From JAICIG01 sp035532215 (GTDB taxonomy: Bacteria > Planctomycetota > Planctomycetia > Pirellulales > JAICIG01): 17,436 nt of DNA. This document shows positions 1 to 7,251 of the stretch, piece after piece (the first letter of the stretch is position 1; every line of letters starts with the position of its first letter). The DNA lies in the NCBI GenBank assembly GCA_035532215.1, contig DATKRK010000297.1, positions 1 to 17,436 of the forward strand, written 5' to 3'. The position numbers were made by a program, and so were the translations under genes. The notes below the pieces were generated by a model that was given only the letters and a program-made list of their open reading frames with translations, had not been told where the DNA came from and ran no database searches.

Positions 1-22
1 AGGTAACGTAAACTTGTTTTCA

Positions 23-116
23 TTGGACCAGTCCTCTCGTTGCGGCACTGCCTGAGAAAAAGGATTACCCCCTGATTTCAAAGGTAATCCGCGCCAGACG
101 CGGGCGACTGGTCCAA
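23..116. ncRNA. candidate structured RNA / nested inverted repeat upstream of gltX
   Basis: Two perfect 11-bp arms, TTGGACCAGTC (23-33) and GACTGGTCCAA (106-116), enclose further self-complementary pieces. These are a short stem TCTC/GAGA (35-38 with 54-57) containing GGC/GCC, a perfect 8-bp stem GGATTACC/GGTAATCC (62-69 with 83-90), and CCGCG/CGCGG (89-93 with 99-103), which competes for two bases with the previous stem. Drawn as RNA this is a closed four-stem junction. Its position before gltX on the + strand would suit a leader element. It could equally be an independent small RNA, the 3' structure of a gene before the window, or the arms of a small repeat element. It matches no RNA family I know. 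A TPP riboswitch was considered because of the CTGAGA at 52-57, but the rest of that motif is absent. The pairing is seen directly; function is unknown. Confidence 0.35.
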
Positions 117-266
117 CCATTTTGTCTACAGAATCAACCGCACGAACCCCTACTTACACCCTTGAGATCGCGCGGCCCCTTTGACGCCGCGGCCCCTGAG
201 GCTCTAAGCTGAGCGCCTTTGTGGCAACTTTCCCAGCCGCCCAACCCTAGACGATCTATTCCACAG

Positions 267-1838
267 ATGGTTCGCACCCGCTTTGCCCCCAGTCCGACCG
301 GTTATTTGCACATCGGCGGCGTCCGTACGGCGCTCTTCAATTGGCTCTTCGCGCGACGGCACGGAGGGCAGTTTTTGCTGCGAATCGACGATACCGACCA
401 GCAGCGCAACGTCGAGTCGGCCTTATTGCCGATCCTGCACGGCTTCCGCTGGCTGGGCATCGATTGGGACGAAGGCCCCGAGGTCGGCGGGCCGTACGCG
501 CCCTACTATCAGTCGCAGCGTCTGCCGCAGTACCAAGCCGCGGTCGAGCGGCTGTTGGCCGGCGGGTTTGCTTATCGCGATTTCGCCACGCCCGAGGAAT
601 TGCAAGCCGAACGGCAAGCGGCTGAACAAGAAAAACGCCCGTTTCTCTACAGCCGCCGCTGGATGGCCGAGACCGAAGCCGAAGCTGAGAAGTTCAAAGC
701 CGAAGGGCGCAGCGGCGTCGTGCGGCTGAAAATGCCGCGAGAAGGGAAGTTGGTCATTCCCGACCTGGTACGCGGCAACGTCGAGTTCGATTGGGCCCGC
801 GAGCAGGATCACGTCGTGCAGCGGGCCGACGGCTCGTGCCTGTATCACCTGGCCAGCGTCGTCGACGACTTCGATTTCAAGATCACGCACGTGATCCGCG
901 CCGAAGAACACCTCTCGAACACGCCGCGGCAGATCTTCATCGCCCAGTCGCTCGGCTATCTGCTGCCCGAGTACGCGCATCTGCCCTATGTGGCCGAGCC
1001 GGGCAGCAAGAACAAGCTCAGCAAGCGGAAGCTCGACAAGTACCTGAAGAACCGCGACTTCGCGCTGGTCAACGAGCACGGGTTGGCGATCGCAAAAGCG
1101 CTCGGGCTGACGACCTCAGCAGACACGTTCAACCCGGTGATCGTCGATTTCTACGAGCAAGTCGGCTATCTGCCCGAGGCGATCATCAATTACTTGATGC
1201 TGTTGGGCTGGTCGCTCGACGACAAGACCGAATTCTTTACGCGACAGCAAATGATCGACAGCTTCTCGCTCGAACGCGTTACGAAGGCGCCGGCCAGCTT
1301 CGATCCCAAGAAGTTGTGGGCCTTCCAGGACCGTTACATGCAGCAGCTTTCGACCGAGGAGAAGGTCGAGCGCATGCTGCCGTTCCTCATCAAAGCGGGA
1401 CTGGTCGAGGAATCAAAATCGGCCGCCGCACGGCAGCCGCTTTCCAAAATCGTCGCCGCAGCGGGCGACCGGCTGAAGGTCAGCGGCGACATTCTGGCGT
1501 ATGCCGATTTCTTTTTCCTCGCCGACGACGCGTACCCGTTCGATGCCGAGTCGTTCGAAAAGCACTTGAAAAAGCCCGAGGCCGTCGAGCGATTGACGAA
1601 ATTTCGCGATCGGCTGGCGGCACTCGATTCGTTCGACGTCGAATCGCTCGAATGCGCGATGCACGAATTCCTCGAAGCCGAGCAGATCAAAATCGGCGCC
1701 GTGATTCACGCCATCCGCGTCGCCGTAACGGGCAAACCGGTCGGGCCGGGCTTGTACGATTGCCTGGCGATTTTGGGAAAAGAGAAATGCCTGACGCGGA
1801 TCGACCGGGCATTGGGAAGGATGAAGGCGGAAGGATGA
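267..1838 (+). CDS. gltX: glutamyl-tRNA synthetase
   Basis: Cytoplasmic class Ic aminoacyl-tRNA synthetase that attaches glutamate to tRNA-Glu using ATP. The 523-residue product opens with the family's canonical N-terminus, MVRTRFAPSPTG, followed by the HIGH-type sequence LHIGG. The KMSKS-type loop is KLSKRK near residues 250-255. The sequence LYHLASVVDDFDFKITHVIR, just before the latter, is the standard catalytic-core segment. ATG 267 is chosen because it begins the conserved N-terminus; the frame is open back to a TTG at 219 but those 16 residues look untranslated. No convincing Shine-Dalgarno precedes either start. The Cys-rich zinc segment found in many GluRS enzymes (AY-x-C-x-C region) reads AYRDFATPEEL here, so that zinc site is absent. 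The last codons fall in a short direct repeat. The C-terminal anticodon-binding part is complete. It stands alone, with no visible operon partner. Confidence 0.97.
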   Translation: MVRTRFAPSPTGYLHIGGVRTALFNWLFARRHGGQFLLRIDDTDQQRNVESALLPILHGFRWLGIDWDEGPEVGGPYAPYYQSQRLPQYQAAVERLLAGGFAYRDFATPEELQAERQAAEQEKRPFLYSRRWMAETEAEAEKFKAEGRSGVVRLKMPREGKLVIPDLVRGNVEFDWAREQDHVVQRADGSCLYHLASVVDDFDFKITHVIRAEEHLSNTPRQIFIAQSLGYLLPEYAHLPYVAEPGSKNKLSKRKLDKYLKNRDFALVNEHGLAIAKALGLTTSADTFNPVIVDFYEQVGYLPEAIINYLMLLGWSLDDKTEFFTRQQMIDSFSLERVTKAPASFDPKKLWAFQDRYMQQLSTEEKVERMLPFLIKAGLVEESKSAAARQPLSKIVAAAGDRLKVSGDILAYADFFFLADDAYPFDAESFEKHLKKPEAVERLTKFRDRLAALDSFDVESLECAMHEFLEAEQIKIGAVIHAIRVAVTGKPVGPGLYDCLAILGKEKCLTRIDRALGRMKAEG

Positions 1839-1845
1839 GGGATGA
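1815..1845. repeat. short direct repeat covering the gltX stop codon
   Basis: GGAAGGATGA occurs at 1815-1824 and again at 1829-1838, followed by a partial third unit, GGGATGA, at 1839-1845. The second copy supplies the TGA stop of gltX. Read on the - strand it gives a His-Pro-Ser-Ser-Phe type peptide that I recall as a frequent spurious translation from planctomycete genomes. The family assignment is from memory; the repetition is seen directly. Confidence 0.5.
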
Positions 1846-2137
1846 AAATCCCGCGAGGCCGGTTGAGGCGATGCCGGAGTGAAGCGGGGCGCCACTCGCG
1901 CTCGTCCGAACGCGCCCTATATTTTCAAATCTTCGATCTCACTGCCTACGGTTGAATCATTTGAGGGGAGCACGAGTTCCATGCGAAGAGAATTCTTCCT
2001 GGTCGCTGCGGCTGGCTTCGCTTTGGCGTGGATTGTTGCCCGCAGAGCCATTCGCCGTGATGGCTTTGCCGATGAAGATCGCCAGCGGCAGCGGCGCGCC
2101 GCTGCGGATCGTGGCCGTGTGTCCCGAGTAGCGAGCG
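1839..2137. other. gltX-membrane gene convergent spacer, no confident gene
   Basis: About 300 bases lie between the end of gltX and the end of the - strand membrane gene. A reading frame begins at ATG 1981 with GGGGAG ten bases upstream. It encodes MRREFFLVAAAGFALAWIVA and then an Arg-rich tail to a stop at 2179-2181. The start resembles a membrane helix or signal sequence, but the tail looks non-coding and the frame runs 44 bases into the opposite-strand gene. I treat it as a doubtful small gene or a decayed remnant. The spacer also contains an 18-bp palindrome, listed separately. Confidence 0.4.
2088..2105. terminator. 18-bp perfect palindrome, possible termination hairpin
   Basis: GCAGCGGCGCGCCGCTGC reads the same on both strands. 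As RNA it would give a 7-bp GC stem with a four-base loop. It sits 33 bases beyond the stop of the - strand membrane gene and about 250 bases beyond gltX, between two converging genes. There is no T-run on either side, so it would be an atypical terminator. A protein-binding dyad is an alternative. Confidence 0.25.
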
Positions 2138-2494
2138 TTACATCGAGACGACCAGCGGCATGCCGAGCAAAGAGCACGTGACAAACGCCAGCACCACGCT
2201 TAACACCAAGGCCGACGTGCAAACCAAGCGGACGAACGTCGGCCTGCGTCCCAATTCGTTGAGATCATCTTCCAGCGCCGCCGCGTAGCTGAACGGCAGC
2301 AAAGCCCCCAGGAACAGCGCCCAGGCGATCATCGAGGACAATACGGCCAGCGACGGGATGCCGTAGCCCTCTTTCTTCATCAGCAGCCAGTTGAGCGCGG
2401 TGGCCCCGCCGGCAAGGGCGGCGAACAACAAGTGCTTGACGCGCCGGGCGCGGTTGTGGTCGACGTTCGTCGGGTCATCGCCGGATGGATTCAT
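2138..2494 (-). CDS. small three-helix membrane protein, function unknown
   Basis: The 118-residue product starts with about 22 polar residues (MNPSGDDPTNVDHNRARRVK). Three hydrophobic stretches follow, roughly HLLFAALAGGATALNWLLM, GIPSLAVLSSMIAWALFLG (the hydrophobic run continues somewhat further) and FVRLVCTSALVLSVVLAFV. A charged loop, DDLNELGRRP, lies between helices two and three. It is therefore probably an integral inner-membrane protein. The ATG at 2494 is preferred. The frame stays open to a TTG at 2549-2551 that would add 19 residues of no obvious character, and neither start has a strong Shine-Dalgarno (a CAGG lies upstream of the ATG). I do not recognise a family. It is divergent from the zinc-ribbon gene across a 276-base gap and convergent with gltX. 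The coding call rests on the clean helix pattern. Confidence 0.65.
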   Translation of the reverse strand: MNPSGDDPTNVDHNRARRVKHLLFAALAGGATALNWLLMKKEGYGIPSLAVLSSMIAWALFLGALLPFSYAAALEDDLNELGRRPTFVRLVCTSALVLSVVLAFVTCSLLGMPLVVSM

Positions 2495-2770
2495 TTTTCG
2501 AGCCTGATCGGAGTCGTCGGCGCGAGCCGAATTTCGTAACGAGCGATTCAAGTGCGGCAGGCGCCGAGGATACTTGCTGCATGTTGGCTAACGATTCGGT
2601 TTTCGTGAGAAACACTGCAAGTTGCTGGCGGTTTGCCAAGGCTGTGTTTCGATCGGGTTAGATTTCCATTCCGGAGCCAAGAATAGCGCCTTGATTCATT
2701 GCCCGAATCGGCGAGTGTCATTCTAATCCCGTTTTGCCTTGTTCACTTCGACCACGTTTGGCGAGAAATC

Positions 2771-3700
2771 GTGAACGTGAAATGCCCGCATTGCCAACGG
2801 CCGATCAAACAGCCCAACAAGGCCTCTGGCGAGCCGCTTCGGTGCTCGGCTTGCGGCGGTCTGGCGACGATGCCAGCGACGGCGCGTGCCGCTCCGAGTT
2901 CGCCAAAGTTCGACGACTTGCTGGCGGCGCCCGCACTTCCGAGCCAGTCCGAGGTAACCATTCAGTGGCGCTCTCGCAAAAGACAAATCGTCGGGTTGCG
3001 GACGATTCTGGGCGGAATGGCGGTCTGTCTGCTTGTCGTCGCGACGGTATGGACGGTGCAACAGGTCAGTCGCTGGTTGAAACGCGCCCGGCAGGAACAG
3101 GCCGAGGCGCTTGCGACGCCTCCCGTCCCTGCGTCTGCGCCTCTGCCCCCCGATCCAAGCCGGCCGACCTGGCTGCCCGACGCGGCGCTGCACGCACAGT
3201 TGGGCGACGAAGTCGGGATTCAGCACTATCGGCTGCGAATTCCTCGCGAGTTCTCCCCGGTTCCCGTGCGGCAACCGGCCTGGCTGCCGCGCGGCTGCTC
3301 CTATTTCGCAAACAGTTGGCTGGAAATACCCAAGCGGCGGGCGTTGATCGTCGCCAGCCTGACGAAATGTCCCAGCGCCCAAACGGCGGGCGACGACTTG
3401 AAGGCCGCGCTCGAACGTTTTTACAACCGCTTGCAGAGCAATGTCCGAGCGACGAGTTTCTCCACGGGAAGTTCAGAGATTGGATATCTTGCCGGAGAGT
3501 CATTCATCAAGGCGTCGTTTTCCGGGCGAATCAAATTCGATCAAGATCTGCCGCGCGTCGATCGCAGCGGACAGGTGTTGATCCATCTCGAAGGGAATTC
3601 CGAGGTCGCGATCTATTTTTTATGCGATCGCGACGCCGACCGCGAACTGTTTCGGCAACTCGAGGCGTCGCTGCTCACGCTGCGGGCAAGCCTGCACTGA
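2771..3700 (+). CDS. zinc-ribbon, single-TM protein with a C-terminal extracytoplasmic region
   Basis: The 309-residue product has a short N-terminal zinc ribbon with paired cysteines CPHC (residues 5-8) and CSAC (25-28). A Pro/Ala-rich linker follows, then a basic segment RSRKRQ and one membrane helix near residues 77-97 (GLRTILGGMAVCLLVVATVW). After a second Pro/Ala linker comes a folded-looking region of about 190 residues ending SLLTLRASLH. The ribbon would be cytoplasmic and the C-terminal part outside the inner membrane. The frame is open to TTG 2699. GTG 2771 is preferred because the ribbon starts immediately after it; GTG 2777 is also possible. This layout (ribbon, linker, helix, unknown domain) is one I associate with planctomycetes, but I do not recognise the C-terminal domain. 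It ends 12 bases before the convergent LRR gene. Confidence 0.8.
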   Translation: MNVKCPHCQRPIKQPNKASGEPLRCSACGGLATMPATARAAPSSPKFDDLLAAPALPSQSEVTIQWRSRKRQIVGLRTILGGMAVCLLVVATVWTVQQVSRWLKRARQEQAEALATPPVPASAPLPPDPSRPTWLPDAALHAQLGDEVGIQHYRLRIPREFSPVPVRQPAWLPRGCSYFANSWLEIPKRRALIVASLTKCPSAQTAGDDLKAALERFYNRLQSNVRATSFSTGSSEIGYLAGESFIKASFSGRIKFDQDLPRVDRSGQVLIHLEGNSEVAIYFLCDRDADRELFRQLEASLLTLRASLH

Positions 3701-3712
3701 GGGCGCCGACCG

Positions 3713-4396
3713 CTACGGGTGTGGGTGAATGTGCAGGTGCGGCAGCTCTTGTTGCAAGACCGCAATGCCGTCTTCGGTGACGTCCGTACCTTCGAGATAC
3801 AGCGATTCGAGGCGGTTCAAGCCTTTGAGTCGTTCCAGTCCGGCATCGGTGATCGGAGCGTTTTGCAAAATCAGCGACCGCAATTTGGGCCATTTGCCGA
3901 CGCAAGCCAAGCCGCCGTCGTCGATCCGGCTGCGGCCGAAGCGGATCAGTTCCAGGTTTTCCAGCGAGGTCAAACGCTCGAAGCCCGCCGAGGTTACGGC
4001 GGCGCTTGCGAAATTCACGATTCGCAAGCGATTCAACCCCAGCAACGGTTCGAGACCGGCGTCGGTCACGCGAGTTTCGCCGAGCACGAGTTTCTCAAGT
4101 CCACTCAAGCGGCGCAATCGCTCCATGCCGAGATCAGTGACGGTCGCTTTTCTCAAGGTGAGTTCCGTCAAGGCATCGAGGTTTTCCAGCAGCGCCAGGT
4201 CGTCGTCGTCAAGAGGCTCCTCTTCGACGACGATGGCGTTCGCTTCGCCCCGCTCGACGAGTTGAATTTGAGCCGACCAGGCCGCTTGCGGCTCGTGCGT
4301 GCGAGCCGTCGGCTCGGCGCTTGGCGCCTTGCCCGATTCGCAGCCCGCGGCTGCCGCGCAGGCCAATACCGCCAGCCATGCCAAGCGAATTCTCAT
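3713..4396 (-). CDS. leucine-rich-repeat lipoprotein
   Basis: The 227-residue product begins MRIRLAWLAVLACAAAAGC, a lipoprotein-type signal sequence with Cys19 as the likely lipidated residue. The -3 position is Ala rather than the commoner Leu. After a short acidic stretch, residues from about 70 onward form six repeats of about 24 residues with the pattern LxxLxLxxTxVTDAGLExL. This is the RNI/cysteine-containing style of LRR abundant in planctomycetes. Such domains are protein-binding solenoids without enzymatic activity. The C-terminus ends in a His-rich tail, HLHIHPHP. It lies 24 bases downstream of the DUF3500 gene on the same strand, so the two are probably cotranscribed. No good Shine-Dalgarno precedes its ATG. 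The repeat fold is certain by eye; the binding partner is unknown. Confidence 0.9.
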   Translation of the reverse strand: MRIRLAWLAVLACAAAAGCESGKAPSAEPTARTHEPQAAWSAQIQLVERGEANAIVVEEEPLDDDDLALLENLDALTELTLRKATVTDLGMERLRRLSGLEKLVLGETRVTDAGLEPLLGLNRLRIVNFASAAVTSAGFERLTSLENLELIRFGRSRIDDGGLACVGKWPKLRSLILQNAPITDAGLERLKGLNRLESLYLEGTDVTEDGIAVLQQELPHLHIHPHP

Positions 4397-4420
4397 GCCG
4401 TAAGCTTGCTCGAGCGCCGG

Positions 4421-5479
4421 TTACTTTGCGGCGGCCTTGTCGCGCGCCAGGCCGAAATCGCCGGCCATCTGGCGCCATACCGCGTGGATGTGGTTGGCGA
4501 GGTTGCCCGCGGCATCGGGCTGGGTGTTGTTGAACTCGATCACGAACGTGGGGCCTTGCACGCGATACGAATGCCCAACGCCGGGTTTGTCGGCGCCCGC
4601 CCAGGCGAAGTGAACTTGCTCGATGCCGGCTTTGCGCACCTCGGCGATGCGAGCTTCGTTAATTTCCGCGGGCATCTTGTCGGTATAGGCTCGCAACAGG
4701 GCCCAAAGCGTCTCCACCTGTTCGTTCTGCATCTCCTTGGCCGCCAAGCCTTCAGGGGCGGCGCTGGGCGCGTGCGGTTCGCCGGCCGCGCGAATATCAG
4801 CCGGCGCCTTGTCGGCGATGATTGCCGCGCGTCGTTGTTCGTTCGAAAGCGAAGCGAGCAGTTCGAAGGCCAATTCTTCTTCGTCGCGAAGCACGCGCGT
4901 GCCTTTCTTCGGACCGACGCTCAACACGGTTTTGACTTCGGCCGGATTGGCGCCAAAGAACGCCGGCGTGACCGAAGTCGTCTGTCCGTCGGCGACGACG
5001 AAATTTAGCGACAGATGATGCCCCTCGACGCTCCAACCCCAGCGTCCTTGCGCGGCTGGCTGGCCGAACACGGTGAAGTAATAGCGTTCGGGGTCGCGAA
5101 TCGGCCCGCCCTTCCGCTCCTTCTCCAGTTCGCGAAGGATCGCCTCCAGGCTCATGATCGTCACCGCCTTCTCGTAGCCCAGAGCGCTCACGCCGCTGGC
5201 GAGCAGCGCGTGCGCGCGCTTGCGCGACTCCGAGTCCATGTGTTTGATCTGCAGACCCTTGCGTTTGTCTTTCGGAATATAGTGCCAGTCGAGCCGGGCA
5301 GGATCGTCGAAAGCCATCGTCGCCTGCGCTCGCTGCTCTTCAGAGAGACCGGCCAGGAACTGTTGGGCGCTGCGCACCATGTCGGCGCCGGCAGGACGGA
5401 ATTTGAGCATGCCCAGGGCCGCGCCGGACAGAATCAACAACATGGCAAGCGCCAGGAACGGTTTTCGCAAAGGGGTCAT
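4421..5479 (-). CDS. DUF3500 family exported protein
   Basis: The 352-residue product has an N-terminal signal or anchor helix (PFLALAMLLILSGAALGML). Two hallmarks of the DUF3500 family follow: YYFTVFGQPAAQGRWGWSVE with EGHHLSLNF (about residues 133-160), and near the C-terminus FVIEFNNTQ with NHIHAVWR and GDFG. The family's function is unknown to me; the conserved Trp, Gly and His residues suggest a ligand or metal site. The start is decided by the ribosome site. AAAAGGA abuts the first ATG (5488) with no spacer but lies nine bases before the second ATG (5479), so MTPLRKP is the likely N-terminus. It probably heads an operon with the LRR lipoprotein gene. The reading frame is intact and family length is normal. 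Confidence 0.9.
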   Translation of the reverse strand: MTPLRKPFLALAMLLILSGAALGMLKFRPAGADMVRSAQQFLAGLSEEQRAQATMAFDDPARLDWHYIPKDKRKGLQIKHMDSESRKRAHALLASGVSALGYEKAVTIMSLEAILRELEKERKGGPIRDPERYYFTVFGQPAAQGRWGWSVEGHHLSLNFVVADGQTTSVTPAFFGANPAEVKTVLSVGPKKGTRVLRDEEELAFELLASLSNEQRRAAIIADKAPADIRAAGEPHAPSAAPEGLAAKEMQNEQVETLWALLRAYTDKMPAEINEARIAEVRKAGIEQVHFAWAGADKPGVGHSYRVQGPTFVIEFNNTQPDAAGNLANHIHAVWRQMAGDFGLARDKAAAK

Positions 5480-6024
5480 TTCGAACATTCCTTTTGTGGC
5501 GTGTTAGCGCGATCGCCCGCTGAGAGCCTATCCCTCGCGCAGTTCTGCCCCTACCATAGCTGTCGAGCAGCGCGAAAACCAGCGGCTGCCAAGCCTTCCA
5601 GGCGCGCGGCTCGCGGTTGCTTCGGCACGATGATTGCTTTTCAAGAAAAAACGCTTATCGAATGCTTTTAGCGCCAAGAACCGGGAGAAGTCAATGCCGC
5701 GGCGGTTCCAACTCCTAGGCATTGGAAGCGTCTATTTCAGCGATGCAAGCCGCTTTGATACAAGTACTTAAGACGATCAAAGCAGCCGAGATCCGCCGCT
5801 GGAATGAAATGCGACTCGCTTCGTATTGGTGTGGTCAAAAATGCGCCTGCGCAAGCGGGAGGTGGACACAATCTGTTCACGCCGGATCGTCAAGGACGAA
5901 TGATAAAAAAATTTGGGCTTTTTATTTTCAATCTAGCTCGTCGCATTTAGAGGGGATGATTGGGGAGCAGGTCTTAAGCGATTGAGTTTCGATTAGTGGG
6001 GAAAACTGGCGAGGGAGATCGAGT
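5480..6024. other. 545-base divergent intergenic region
   Basis: This spacer separates the - strand DUF3500 gene from the + strand alpha-CTD-like gene, so it should hold promoters for both. It is clearly more AT-rich than its surroundings, notably around 5640-5670 and 5900-5945. No promoter stood out well enough to list. ATG 5694 has GGGAG six bases upstream and opens a 25-codon frame ending at 5771, which could be a leader peptide. A longer frame from TTG 5722 to 5985 lacks a ribosome site and resembles nothing. I see no RNA gene, terminator or mobile-element remnant. Confidence 0.5.
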
Positions 6025-7251
6025 ATGAAACTCACGAAGTCAGCGGTCATCATCGACTACAAATTGGTCGCCAGCTTCGAAAGCGTGAAGCAGAAGCTGT
6101 TGCGACCCAAATACGCCGACCGATGGGATAAACCGCTGGCTTACTGGGTCGTGGCGACCGACCGTCGGCTTCCGCTGGCTTTTATGGGAACGAGTCTGCG
6201 CGAACTGCTGGACACTCCCTTAGAGCAACTTTTCGCGACTGCCGGCATCGGCCAAAAGAAAATCCGCACGCTGATCAACTTGCTCGTGCGTGCGGCTCAG
6301 CCGCATCCGCCCGGCGCCGTCGCGCCATTGACCGAGGAAGAGCTCGAGAAGGCGGCGGCGCCCGCCTCCAGCCAGAAGCGGAAAGGCGCCGAAGTCGATC
6401 CGACCATCGTTTCCGAAGCGCTGTGGGTCGAGTGGCGAGCGAGCGTGAAGGAGCACGGCTTTGGGCAGGAAACCTTGGGGCGCTACGTGTCGAGCTTGCA
6501 GCAGTTGCCGCGCGTGATCTGGAACGCGCCCTTGGAGTCCTACCTGGAGCTCACGCTGGCCGAGATCAGGGCTTTGAAGACGCACGGAGAAAAGCGCGTG
6601 GGCGCCGTGCTGGAGGTGTTCGGCAATCTGCACCAGATCGTCGTGCATCTCGGTGCCCAGTCGCAAATGGGCGTGCGAATTTTGCCTCGATTCGTGATTC
6701 AACTGGAAAACTGGGTGCTGCGCTACTTGCAGCGTCCCGGCGCCCCCAGCTACGAAGAACTGCGTTCGACCTTCATTGGGCCGCTGCTCGATCAAGTGCG
6801 CATCGACGCCGGCGCCCAAATCGCCAAGCTGGCGGAAAGTCGCCTGGCGCCCAGCGGCGCCACGGTGCGGCAAGCCGCGCAGCGGCTTGGTTTGACGCGC
6901 GCGAGAATCTATCAGTTGCTCGGCGAAGCGGGCGCCATCGTCAAGGTGCGCTGGCCCGAAGGACAGGCGCTGGTCGCCAGCTTGCGCGAGCGACTGGCGT
7001 CGCAAGACGCCGACAAGGCGACGCTGGAATTGTTGGACGCGGCGATCGAACTGTTCTTCGTCACCGGAGGAAACGACTTGCCCCTTCCGCTGCATGCGGC
7101 TCAGGCCGATCTGCCGGCGGCGGAAGGTAACGCAAATTCATCGCGTTCCAACGGACAGGCGACAAACGGCGCCAGCGGCGCGAACGGACGCAAGGAGTCC
7201 AGCCGCAAGTCGAGCGGCTTTCAATCGCTCACGAAGACGGTCTATCGTTAA
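6025..7251 (+). CDS. RNAP alpha-CTD-like / helix-hairpin-helix and helix-turn-helix protein
   Basis: The 408-residue soluble protein begins at ATG 6025, preceded by GAGGGAGA at good spacing. Two separate segments resemble the C-terminal domain of RNA polymerase alpha. Residues about 57-88 read SLRELLDTPLEQLFATAGIG then QKKIRTLINLL. Residues about 168-200 read SYLELTLAEIRALKTHGEKR then VGAVLEVF. Both follow the alpha-CTD pattern (xxELLxLxxEELLxIxxxGxKxxxEIxxxL). Residues about 279-300 (TVRQAAQRLGLTRARIYQLL) look like a helix-turn-helix, followed by RWPEGQALV. The tail (366-400) is Asn/Ser/Gly/Lys-rich and probably disordered. I infer a DNA-binding or transcription-associated protein; no enzyme motif is seen. 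I recognise no named family for the full length. The gene overlaps the convergent glycosyltransferase gene by 23 bp. Confidence 0.85.
   Translation: MKLTKSAVIIDYKLVASFESVKQKLLRPKYADRWDKPLAYWVVATDRRLPLAFMGTSLRELLDTPLEQLFATAGIGQKKIRTLINLLVRAAQPHPPGAVAPLTEEELEKAAAPASSQKRKGAEVDPTIVSEALWVEWRASVKEHGFGQETLGRYVSSLQQLPRVIWNAPLESYLELTLAEIRALKTHGEKRVGAVLEVFGNLHQIVVHLGAQSQMGVRILPRFVIQLENWVLRYLQRPGAPSYEELRSTFIGPLLDQVRIDAGAQIAKLAESRLAPSGATVRQAAQRLGLTRARIYQLLGEAGAIVKVRWPEGQALVASLRERLASQDADKATLELLDAAIELFFVTGGNDLPLPLHAAQADLPAAEGNANSSRSNGQATNGASGANGRKESSRKSSGFQSLTKTVYR

Noticed and set aside
23..116. TPP or other known riboswitch
   Set aside because: CTGAGA is present but the partner TPP core sequences are not, and no thiamine gene follows.
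1981..2181. 66-codon frame beginning MRREFFLVAAAG
   Set aside because: It starts like a signal sequence, but the Arg-rich tail and 44-base overlap with an opposite gene argue against a real protein.
3719..5008. Long + strand open frame antisense to the LRR and DUF3500 genes
   Set aside because: It spans two clear opposite-strand genes and reads as Arg/Gln/Ala-rich shadow sequence without domains.
5480..5488. First ATG (5488) as start of the DUF3500 gene
   Set aside because: AAAAGGA touches this ATG with no spacer but is ideally spaced for ATG 5479.
5694..5771. 25-codon frame with GGGAG six bases upstream
   Set aside because: Too short to judge and with no downstream partner at suitable distance. 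It is mentioned only in the spacer entry.
5722..5985. 87-codon open frame in the divergent spacer
   Set aside because: It has a TTG start without ribosome site, no recognisable domain and an odd composition. It is probably chance openness in an AT-richer region.
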